Below are positions 37,901 through 49,900 of a DNA stretch of 64,000 nt, piece after piece (position 1 is the first letter of the stretch; the number at the start of each line of letters is the position of its first letter). Origin of the DNA: Aplectana chamaeleonis (Eukaryota; Nematoda; Chromadorea; Rhabditida; Cosmocercidae). The notes beneath the pieces are model-generated. The model saw only the letters and a list, made by a program, of their open reading frames with translations. It made no database searches and was not told the origin of the DNA. The position numbers and the translations under genes were made by a program. The stretch is from NCBI GenBank assembly GCA_029168955.1, contig JAPDOI010001856.1, forward strand, positions 1-64,000, in the 5' to 3' direction.

Positions 37901-40900
37901 CGGGACCCAAATGGGTGTGCGCAGAACGCCGTAGAAAGTGTGCGGGACCCAAGTGGGAGTGCGCCGGACGCCGTAGAAAGTGTGCGGGACCCAAATGGGT
38001 GTGCGCAGAACGCCGTAGAAAGTGTGCGGGACCCAAGTGGGAGTGCGCCGGACGCCGTATAAAGTGTGCGGGACCCAAATGGGTGTGCGCAGAACGCCGT
38101 AGAAAGTGTGCGGGACCCAAGTGGGAGTGCGCCGGACGCCGTAGAAAGTGTGCGGGACCCAAATGGGTGTGCGCAGAACGCCGTAGAAAGGGTGGTGGCC
38201 ATCGTGTATCAACACTCCTGAGGAGGCGGGAGAAACGGGAGAGGAGGGAGGTTCCCGATTGGACGCAACACGGGTTAGCCCCGGCCCCCGGCTGTTGCGT
38301 CCAACCAGAATCCTCGCTCCTCCCCCGTTTCTCCCGCCTCCTCAGGAGTGTTGATACACGATGGCCACCACACCCGTAGAAAGTGTGCGGGACCCAAGTG
38401 GGAGTGCGCCGGACGCCGTAGAAAGTGTGCGGGACCCAAATGGGTGTGCGCAGAACGCCGTAGAAAGTGTGCGGGACCCAAGTGGGAGTGCGCCGGACGA
38501 TGTAGAAAGTGTGTGGGACTCGAGTGGGATGCGCAATACGCCGTAGAAAGTGTGCGGGACACAAATGGGAGTGCGCCGGACGCTCTAGAAAGTGTGTTGG
38601 ACCCAAATGAGAGTGCGCCGGACGCAGGAAAAAGTGTGCGGGACCCAAGTGGGAGTGCGCCGGACGCCGTAGAAAGTGTGCGGGACCCAAATGGGTGTGC
38701 GCAGAACGCCGTAGAAAGTGTGCGGGACCCACGTGGGAGTGCGCCGGACGCCGTAGAAAGTGTGCGGGACTCAAGTGGGAGTGCGCCGGACGCCGTAGAA
38801 AGTGTGCGGGACCCAAATGAGAGTGCGCCGGACGCCGTAGAAAGTGTGCGAGACCCAAATGGGCGTGCGCAGAACGCCGTAGAAAGTGTGCGGGACCCAA
38901 ATGAGAGTGCGCCGGACGCCGTAGAAAGTGTGCGGGACCCAAATGGGTGTGCGCCGGACGCCGTAGAAAGTGTGCGGGACCCACGTGGGAGTGCGCCGGA
39001 CGCCGTAGAAAGTGTGCGGGACCCACGTGGGAGTGCGCCGGACGCCGTAGAAAGTGTGCGGGACTCAAGTGGGAGTGCGCCGGACGCCGTAGAAAGTGTG
39101 CGGGACCCAAATGGGTGTGCGCAGAACGCCGTAGAAAGGGTGGTGGCCATCGTGTATCAACACTCCTGAGGAGGCGGGAGAAACGGGGAGGAGGAGGTTC
39201 CTGATTGGACGCAACACGGGTTAGCCCCGGCCCCCGGCTGTTGCGTCCAATCAGAATCCTCGCTCCTCCCCGTTTCTCCCGCCTCCTCAGGAGTGTTGAT
39301 ACACGTTGGCCACCACACCCGTAGAAAGTGTGTGGGACCCAAATGGGTGTGCGCAGAACGCCGTAGAAAGTGTGTGGGACCCAAATGGGTGTGCGCAGAA
39401 CGCCGTAGAAAGTGTGCGGGACCCAAGTGGGAGTGCGCCGGACGCCGTAGAAAGTGTGCGGGACCCAAATGGGTGTGCGCAGAACGCCGTAGAAAGTGTG
39501 CGGGACCCAAGTGGGAGTGCGCCGGACGCCGTATAAAGTGTGCGGGACCCAAATGGGTGTGCGCAGAACGCCGTAGAAAGTGTGCGGGACCCAAGTGGGA
39601 GTGCGCCGGACGCCGTAGAAAGTGTGCGGGACCCAAATGGGTGTGCGCAGAACGCCGTAGAAAGGGTGGTGGCCATCGTGTATCAACACTCCTGAGGAGG
39701 CGGGAGAAACGGGAGAGGAGGGAGGTTCCTGATTGGACGCAACACGGGTTAGCCCCGGCCCCCGGCTGTTGCGTCCAATCAGGATCCTCGCTCCTCCCCC
39801 GTTTCTCCCGCCTCCTCAGGAGTGTTGATACACGATAGCCACCACCCCCGTAGAAAGTGTGTGGGACCCAAATGGGTGTGCGCAGAACGCCGTAGAAAGT
39901 GTGCGGGACCCAAGTGGGAGTGCGCCGGACGCCGTAGGAAGTGTGCGGGACCCAAATGGGTGTGCGCAGAACGCCGTAGAAAGTGTGCGGGACCCAAGTG
40001 GGAGTGCGCCGGACGCCGTATAAAGTGTGCGGGACCCAAATGAGAGTGCGCCGGACGCCGCAGAAAGTGTGCGGGACCCAAGTGGGAGTGCGCCGGACGC
40101 CGTAGGAAGCGTGCGGGACTCGAATGGGTGGGCGCAGAACCCCATAGAAAGGGAGGAGGCCATCGTGTAGCAACACTCCTGAGGAGGGGGGAGAAACGGG
40201 GAGGAGGAGGTTCGTGATTGGACGCAACACGGGTTAGCCCCGGCCCCCGGCTGTTGCGTCCAATCAGGATCCTCGCTCCTCCCCCGTTTCTCCCGCCTCC
40301 TCAGGAGTGTTGATACACGATAGCCACCACCCCCGTAGAAAGTGTGTGGGACCCAAATGGGTGTGCGCAGAACGCCGTAGAAAGTGTGCGGGACCCAAGT
40401 GGGAGTGCGCCGGACGCCGTAGGAAGTGTGCGGGACCCACGTGGGAGTGCGCCGGACGCCGTAGAAAGTGTGCGGGACCCACGTGGGAGTGCGCCGGACG
40501 CCGTATAAAGTGTGCGGGACCCAAGTGGGAGTGCGCCGGACGCCGTAGAAAGTGTGCGGGACCCAAATGGGTGTGCGCAGAACGCCGTAGAAAGTGTGCG
40601 GGACCCAAGTGGGAGTGCGCCGGACGCCGTAGAAAGTGTGCGGGACCCAAATGGGTGTGCGCAGAACGCCGTAGAAAGGGTGGTGGCCATCGTGTATCAA
40701 CACTCCTGAGGAGGCGGGAGAAACGGGGAGGAGGAGGTTCCTGATTGGACGCAACACGGGTTAGCCCCGGCCCCCGGCTGTTGCGTCCAATCAGAATCCT
40801 CGCTCCTCCCCCGTTTCTCCCGCCTCCTCAGGAGTGTTGATACACGATGGCCACCACACCCGTAGAAAGTGTGTGGGACCCAAATGGGTGTGCGCAGAAC

Positions 40901-43900
40901 GCCGTAGAAAGTGTGCGGGACCCAAGTGGGAGTGCGCCGGACGCCGTAGAAAGTGTGCGGGACCCAAATGGGTGTGCGCAGAACGCCGTAGAAAGTGTGC
41001 GGGACCCAAGTGGGAGTGCGCCGGACGCCGTAGAAAGTGTGCGGGACCCAAATGGGTGTGCGCCGGACGCCGTAGAAAGTGTGCGGGACCCAAGTGGGAG
41101 TGCGCCGGACGCCGTATAAAGTGTGCGGGACCCAAATGGGTGTGCGCAGAACGCCGTAGAAAGTGTGCGGGACCCAAGTGGGAGTGCGCCGGACGCCGTA
41201 GAAAGTGTGCGGGACCCAAATGGGTGTGCGCAGAACGCCGTAGAAAGGGTGGTGGCCATCGTGTATCAACCCTCCTGAGGAGGCGGGAGAAACGGGAGAG
41301 GAGGAGGTTCCTGATTGGACGCAACACGGGTTAGCCCCGGCCCCGGCTGTTGCGTCCAATCAGAATCCTCGCTCCTCCCCGTTTCTCCCGCCTCCTCAGC
41401 AGTGTTGATACCCCAGGACCACCACACCCGTAGAAAGTGTGTGGGACCCAAACGGGTGTGCGCAGAACGCCGTAGAAAGTGTGCGGGACCCAAGTGGGAG
41501 TGCGCCGGACGCCGTAGAAAGTGTGCGGGTCCCAAATGGGTGTGCGCAGAACGCCGTAGAAAGTGTGCGGGACTTAAGTGGGAGTGCGCCGGACGCCGTA
41601 GAAAGTGTGCGGGACTCAAAAGGGAGTGCGCCGGACGCCGTAGAAAGTGTGCGGGACCCAAATGAGAGAGCGTCGGACGCCGTAGAAAGTGTGAGGGACT
41701 CGAGTGGGAGTGCGCCGGACGCCGTAGAAAGTGTGCGGGACTCAAAAGGGAGTGCGCCGGACGCCGTAGAAAGTGTGCGGGACCCAAATGAGAGTGCGCC
41801 ACACGCCGTAGAAAGTGTGTCGAACCCAAATGAGAGTGCGCCGGACGCCGTAGAAAGGGTGGTGGCCATCGTGTATCAACACTCCTGAGGAGGCGGGAGA
41901 AACGGGGGAGGAGGGAGGTTCCTGATTGGACGCAACACGGGGTAGCCCCGGCCCCCGGCTGTTGCGTCCAATCAGAATCCTCGCTCCTCCCCCGTTTCTC
42001 CCACCTCCTCAGGAGTGTTGATACACGTTGGCCACCACACCCGTAGAAAGTGTGTGGGACCCAAATGGGTGTGCGCAGAACGCCCTAGAAAGTGTGTGGG
42101 ACCCAAATGGGTGTGCGCAGAACGCCGTAGAAAGTGTGCGGGACCCAAGTGGGAGTGCGCCGGACGCCGTAGAAAGTGTGCGGGACCCAAATGGGTGTGC
42201 GCAGAACGCCGTAGAAAGGGTGGTGGCCATCGTGTATCAACACTCCTGAGGAGGCGGGAGAAACGGGAGAGGAGGGAGGTTCCTGATTGGACGCAACACG
42301 GGTTAGCCCCGGCCCCGGCTGTTGCGTCCAATCAGAATCCTCGCTCCTCCCCGTTTCTCCCGCCTCCTCAGGAGTGTTGATACACGATGGCCACCACACC
42401 CGTAGAAAGTGTGTGGGACCCAAACGGGTGTGCGCAGAACGCCGTAGAAAGTGTGCGGGACCCAAGTGGGAGTGCGCCGGACGCCGTAGAAAGTGTGCGG
42501 GACCCAAATGGGTGTGCGCAGAACGCCGTAGAAAATGTGCGGGACCCAAGTGGGAGTGCGCCGGGCGCCGTAGAAAGTGTGCGGGACCCAAATGGGTGTG
42601 CGCAGAACGCCGTAGAAAGTGTGTGGGACCGAAATGAGAGTGCGCCGGACGCCGTATAAAGTGTGCGGGACTCGAGTGGGAGTGTGCCTGACGCCGTAGA
42701 AAGTGTGCGGGACCCAAATGAGAGTGCGCCACACGCCGTAGAAAGCGTGCGGGACCCAAGTGGAAGTGCGCCGGACGCCGTAGAAAGTGTGCGAGACCCA
42801 AATGGGCGTGCGCAGAACGCCGTAGAAAGTGTGCGGGACCCAAATGAGAGTGCGCCGGACGCCGTAGAAAGGGTGGTGGCCATCGTGTATCAACACTCCT
42901 GAGGAGGCGGGAGAAACGGGGGAGGAGGGAGGTTCCTGATTGGACGCAACACGGGTTAGCCCCGGCCCCGGCTGTTGCGTCCAATCAGAATCCTCGCTCC
43001 TCCCCGTTTCTCCCGCCTCCTCAGGAGTGTTGATACACGATGGCCACCACACCCGTAGAAAGTGTGTGGGACCCAAATGGGTGTGCGCAGAACGCCGTAG
43101 AAAGTGTGCGGACCCAAATGGGTGTGCGCAGAACGCCGTAGAAAGTGTGCGGGACCCAAGTGGGAGTGCGCCGGACGCCGTAGATAGTGTGCGGGACCCA
43201 AGTGGGAGTGCGCATAACGCCGTAGAAAGTGTGCGGGGCCCAAGTAGGAGTGCGCCGGACGCAGTAGAAAGTGTGCGGGACCCAAATGGGTGTGCGCAGA
43301 AAGCCGTAGAACGTGTGGGGGAGCCAAATGGGAGTGCCGCGGCCGCCGTAGAAAGTGTGCGGGACCCAAATGGGAGTGCGCCGGACGCCGTAGAAAGTGT
43401 GCGGGACCCAAATGGAAGTGCGCCGGACGCCGTAGAAAGTGTGCGGGACCCAAATGGGCGTGCGCCGGACGCCGTAGAAAGTGTGCGGGACCCAAATGGG
43501 AGTGCGCCGGACGCCGTAGTAAGTGTGAGGGACCCAAGTGGGGGTGCGCCGGCCGCCATAGAAAGTGTGCGGGACCCAAATGAGAGAGCGTCGAACGCCG
43601 TAGAAAGTGTGCGGGACCCACGTGGGAGTGCGCCGGACGCCGTAGAAAGTGTGCGGGACCCAAATGGGTGTGCGCAGAACGCCGTAGAAAGGGTGGTGGC
43701 CATCGTGTATCAACACTCCTGAGGAGGCGGGAGAAACGGGGGAGGAGGGAGGTTCCTGATTGGACGCAACACGGGTTAGCCCCGGCCCCGGCTGTTGCGT
43801 CCAATCAGAATCCTCGCTCCTCCCCGTTTCTCCCGCCTCCTCAGGAGGGTTGAAACACGATCCCCACCACACCCGTAGAAAGTGTGTGGGACCCAAATGG

Positions 43901-46900
43901 GTGTGCGCAGAACGCCGTAGAAAGTGTGTGGGACCCAAATGGGTGTGCGCAGAACGCCGTAGAAAGTGTGGGGGACCCAAGTGGGAGTGCGACGGACGCC
44001 GTAGAAAGTGTGTGGGGCCCAAATGGGTGTGCGCAGAACGCCGTAGAAAGTGTGCGGGACCCAAATGAGAGTGCGCCGGACGCCGTAGAAAGTGTGCGGG
44101 TCCCAAGTGGGAGTGCGCCGGAGGCCGTAGAATGTGTGCGGGACCCAAATGGGTGTGCGCAGAACGCCGTAGAAAGGGTGGTGGCCATCGTGTATCAACA
44201 CTCCTGAGGAGGCGGGAGAAACGGGGAGGAGGGAGGTTCCTGATTGGACGCAACACGGGTTAGCCCCGGCCCCGGCTGTTGCGTCCAATCAGAATCCTCG
44301 CTCCTCCCCGTTTCTCCCGCCTCCTCAGGAGTGTTGATACACGTTGGCCACCACACCCGTAGAAAGTGTGTGGGACCCAAATGGGTGTGCGCAGAACGCC
44401 GTAGAAAGGGTGCGGGACCCAAGTGGGAGTGCGCCGGACGCCGTAGAAAGTGTGCGGGACCCAAATGGGTGTGCGCAGAACGCCGTAGAAAGTGTGCGGG
44501 ACCCAAGTGGGAGTGCGCCGGACGCCGTAGAAAGTGTGCGGGACCCAAATGGGTGTGCGCAGAACGCCGTAGAAAGTGTGCGGGACCCAAGTGGGAGTGC
44601 GCCGGACGCCGTAGAAAGTGTGCGGGACCCAAATGGGTGTGCGCAGAACGCCGTAGAAAGTGTGCGGGACCCAAGTGGGAGTGCGCCGGACGCCGTAGAA
44701 AGTGTGCGGGACCCAAATGGGTGTGCGCAGAACGCCGTAGAAAGGGTGGTGGCCATCGTGTATCAACACCCCCGAGGAGGGGGGAGAAACGGGGAGGAGG
44801 GAGGTTCCTGATTGGACGCAACACGGGTTAGCCCCGGCCCCCGGCTGTTGCGTCCAATCAGAATCCTCGCTCCTCCCCCGTTTCTCCCGCCTCCTCAGGA
44901 GTGTTGATACACGTTGGCCACCACACCCGTAGAAAGTGTGTGGGACCCAAATGGGTGTGCGCAGAACGCCGTAGAAAGTGTGCGGGACCCAAGTGGGAGT
45001 GCGCCGGACGCCGTATAAAGTGTGCGGGACCCAAATGGGTGTGCGCAGAACGCCGTAGAAAGTGTGCGGGACCCAAGTGGGAGTGCGCCGGACGCCGTAG
45101 AAAGTGTGCGGGACCCACGTGGGAGTGCGCCGGACGCCGTATAAAGTGTGCGGGACCCAAGTGGGAGTGCGCCGGACGCCGTAGAAAGTGTGCGGGACCC
45201 AAATGGGTGTGCGCAGAACGCCGTAGAAAGGGTGGTGGCCATCGTGTATCAACACTCCTGAGGAGGCGGGAGAAACGGGGGAGGAGGGAGGTTCCTGATT
45301 GGACGCAACACGGGTTAGCCCCGGCCCCCGGCTGTTGCGTCCAATCAGAATCCTCGCTCCTCCCCCGTTTCTCCCGCCTCCTCAGGAGTGTTGATACACG
45401 TTGGCCACCACACCCGTAGAAAGTGTGTGGGACCCAAATGGGTGTGCGCAGAACGCCGTAGAAAGTGTGCGGGACCCAAGTGGGAGTGCGCCGGACGCCG
45501 TATAAAGTGTGCGGGACCCAAATGGGTGTGCGCAGAACGCCGTAGAAAGTGTGCGGGACCCAAGTGGGAGTGCGCCGGACGCCGTAGAAAGTGTGCGGGA
45601 CCCAAGTGGGAGTGCGCCGGGCGCCGTAGAAAGTGTGCGGGACCCAAGTGGGAGTGCGCCGGACGCCGTAGAAAGCGTGCGGGACCCAAATGGGAGTACG
45701 CAGGACGCCATAGAAAGTGTGGTGGCCATCGTGTATCAACACTCCTGAGGAGGCGGGAGAAACGGGGAGGAGGAGGTTCCTGATTGGACGCAACACGGGT
45801 TAGCCCCGGCCCCGGCTGTTGCGTCCAATCAGAATCCTCGCTCCTCCCCGTTTCTCCCGCCTCCTCAGGAGTGTTGATACACGATGGCCACCACACCCGT
45901 AGAAAGTGTGTGGGACCCAAATGGGTGTGCGCAGAACGCCGTAGAAAGTGTGTGGGACCCAAATGGGTGTGCGCAGAACGCCGTAGAAAGTGTGCGGGAC
46001 CCAAGTGGGAGTGCGCCGGACGCCGTAGAAAGTGTGCGGGACCCAAATGGGAGTGCGCCGGACGCCGTATAAAGTGTGCGGGACCCAAATGGATGTGCGC
46101 AGAACGCCGTAGAAAGTGTGCGGGACCCAAGTGGGAGTGCGCCGGACGCCGTAGAAAGTGTGCGGGACCCAAATGGGTGTGCGCAGAACGCCGTAGAAAG
46201 GGTGGTGGCCATCGTGTATCAACACTCCTGAGGAGGCGGGAGAAACGGGAGAGGAGGGAGGTTCCTGATTGGACGCAACACGGGTTAGCCCCGGCCCCGG
46301 CTGTTGCGTCCAATCAGAATCCTCGCTCCTCCCCGTTTCTCCCGCCTCCCGAGGAGTTTTGATACACGGTCGCCACCACACCCGTAGAAAGTGTGTGGGA
46401 CCCAAACGGGTGTGCGCAGAACGCCGTAGAAAGTGTGCGGGACCCAAGTGGGAGTGCGCCGGACGCCGTAGAAAGTGTGCGGGACCCAAATGGGTGTGCG
46501 CAGAACGCCTTAGAAAGTGTGCGGGACCCAAGTGGGAGTGCGCCGGACGCCGTAGAAAGTGTGCGGGACCCAAATGGGTGTGCGCAGAACGCCGTAGAAA
46601 GTGTGCGGGACCCAAGTGGAAGTGCGCCGGACGCCGTAGAAAGTGTGCGAGACCCAAATGGGCGTGCGCCGGACGCCGTAGAAAGTGTGCGGGACCCAAG
46701 TGGGAGTGCGCCGGGCGCCGTAGAAAGTGTGCGGGACCCAAATGGGTGTGCGCAGAACGCCGTAGAAAGTGTGCGGGACCCAAATGAGAGTGCGCCGGAC
46801 GCCGTAGAAAGGGTGGTGGCCATCGTGTATCAACACTCCTGAGGAGGCGGGAGAAACGGGGGAGGAGGGAGGTTCCTGATTGGACGCAACACGGGTTAGC

Positions 46901-49900
46901 CCCGGCCCCCGGCTGTTGCGTCCAATCAGAATCCTCGCTCCTCCCCCGTTTCTCCCGCCTCCTCAGGAGTGTTGATACACGTTGGCCACCACACCCGTAG
47001 AAAGTGTGTGGGACCCAAATGGGTGTGCGCAGAACGCCGTAGAAAGTGTGTGGGACCCAAATGGGTGTGCGCAGAACGCCGTAGAAAGTGTGCGGGACCC
47101 AAGTGGGAGTGCGCCGGACGCCGTAGAAAGTGTGCGGGACCCAAATGGGTGTGCGCAGAACGCCGTAGAAAGGGTGGTGGCCATCGTGTATCAACACTCC
47201 TGAGGAGGCGGGAGAAACGGGAGAGGAGGGAGGTTCCTGATTGGACGCAACACGGGTTAGCCCCGGCCCCCGGCTGTTGCGCCCAACCAGAACCCCCGCT
47301 CCCCCCCCGTTTCTCCCCCCTCCTCAGGAGTGTTGATACACGATGCCCACCACACCCGTAGAAAGTGTGTGGGACCCAAACGGGTGTGCGCAGAACGCCG
47401 TAGAAAGTGTGCGGGACCCAAATGAGAGTGCGCCGGACGCCGTAGAAAGTGTGCGGGACCCAAATGGGTGTGCGCCGGACGCCGTAGAAAGTGTGCGGGA
47501 CCCACGTGGGAGTGCGCCGGACGCCGTATAAAGTGTGCGGGACCCAAATGAGAGTGCGCCGGACGCCGTAGAAGTGTGCGGGACCCAAATGAGAGTGCGC
47601 CGGACGCCGTATAAAGTGTGCGGGACTCAAGTGGGAGTGCGCCGGACGCCGTAGAAAGTGGGCGGGACCCAAATGAGAGTGGGCCACACGCCGTAGAAAG
47701 CGTGCGGGACTCAAGTGGGAGTGCGCCGGACGCCGAAGAAAGTGTGCGGGACCCAAATGGGCGTGCGCAGAACGCCGTAGAAAGCGTGCGGGAGCCAAGT
47801 GGGTGTGCGCAGAACGCCGTAGAAAGGGTGGTGGCCATCGTGTATCAACACTCCTGAGGAGGCGGGAGAAACGGGGGAGGAGGGAGGTTCCTGATTGGAC
47901 GCAACACGGGTTAGCCCCGGCCCCCGGCTGTTGCGTCCAATCAGAATCCTCGCTCCTCCCCCGTTTCTCCCGCCTCCTCAGGAGTGTTGATACACGTTGG
48001 CCACCACACCCGTAGAAAGTGTGTGGGACCCAAATGGGTGTGCGCAGAACGCCGTAGAAAGTGTGTGGGACCCAAATGGGTGTGCGCAGGACGCCGTAGA
48101 AAGTGTGCGGGACCCAAGTGGGAGTGCGCCGGACGCCGTAGAAAGTGTGCGGGACCCAAATGGGCGTGCGCAGAACGCCGTAGAAAGTGTGCGGGACCCA
48201 AATGAGAGTGCGCCGGACGCCGTAGAAAGTGTGCGGGACCCAAATGGGTGTGCGCCGGACGCCGTAGAAAGTGTGCGGGACCCAAATGGGTGTGCGCGTA
48301 ACGCCGTAGAAAGTGTGCGGGACCCAAGTGGGAGTGTGCCTGACGCCGTAGAAAGTGTGCGGGACCCAAGTGGAAGTGCGCCGGACGCCGTATAAAGTGT
48401 GCGAGACCCAAATGGGCGTGCGCAGAACGCCGTAGAAAGTGTGCGGGACCCAAATGAGAGTGCGCCGGACGCCGTAGAAATTGTGCGGGACCCAAATGGG
48501 TGTGCGCAGAACGCCGTAGAAAGGGTGGTGGCCATCGTGTATCAACACTCCTGAGGAGGCGGGAGAAACGGGAGAGGAGGGAGGTTCCCGATTGGACGCA
48601 ACACGGGTTAGCCCCGGCCCCCGGCTGTTGCGTCCAATCAGAATCCTCGCTCCTCCCCCGTTTCTCCCGCCTCCTCAGGAGTGTTGATACACGATGGCCA
48701 CCACACCCGTAGAAAGTGTGTGGGACCCAAACGGGTGTGCGCAGAACGCCGTAGAAAGTGTGCGGGACCCAAATGGGTGTGCGCAGAACGCCGTAGAAAG
48801 TGTGCGGGACCCAAGTGGGAGTGCGCCGGACGCCGTAGAAAGTGTGCGGGACCCAAGTGGGAGTGCGCCGGGCGCCGTAGAAAGTGTGCGGGACCCAAAT
48901 GGGTGTGCGCAGAACGCCGTAGAAAGTGTGTGGGACCTAAATGAGAGTGCGCCGGACGCCGTATAAAGTGTGCGGGACTCGAGTGGGAGTGTGCCTGACG
49001 CCGTAGAAAGTGTGCGGGACCCAAATGAGAGTGCGCCACACGCCGTAGAAAGCGTGCGGGACCCAAGTGGAAGTGCGCCGGACGCCGTAGAAAGTGTGCG
49101 AGACCCAAATGGGCGTGCGCAGAACGCCGTAGAAAGTGTGCGGGACCCAAATGAGAGTGCGCCGGACGCCGTAGAAAGTGTGCGGGACCCAAATGGGTGT
49201 GCGCCGGACGCCGTAGAAAGTGTGCGGGACCCACGTGGGAGTGCGCCGGACGCCGTATAAAGTGTGCGGGACTCAAGTGGGAGTGCGCCGGACGCCGTAG
49301 AAAGTGTGCGGGACCCAAATGAGAGTGCGCCACACGCCGTAGAAAGTGTGCGGGACCCAAATGAGAGTGCGCCGGACGCCGTATAAGGTGTGCACGACCC
49401 AAATGGGTGTGCGCAGAACGCCGTAGAAAGTGTGCGGGACCCAAGTGGGAGTGCGCCAGACGCCGTAGAAAGTGTGCGGGACCCAAATGAGAGTGCGCCG
49501 GACGCCGTAGAAAGTGTGCGAGACCCAAATGGGCGTGCGCAGAACGCCGTAGAAAGTGTGCGGGACCCAAGTGGGAGTGCGCCGGACGCCGTAGAAAGTG
49601 TGCGGGACCCAAATGGGTGTGCGCAGAACGCCGTAGAAAGTGTGCGGGACCCAAGTGGGAGTGCGCCGGACGCCGTAGAAAGTGTGCGGGACCCAAATGG
49701 GTGTGCGCAGAACGCCGTAGAAAGGGTGGTGGCCATCGTGTATCAACACTCCTGAGGAGGCGGGAGAAACGGGAGAGGAGGGAGGTTCCTGATTGGACGC
49801 AACACGGGTTAGCCCCGGCCCCCGGCTGTTGCGTCCAATCAGAATCCTCGCTCCTCCCCCGTTTCTCCCGCCTCCTCAGGAGTGTTGATACACGATGGCC

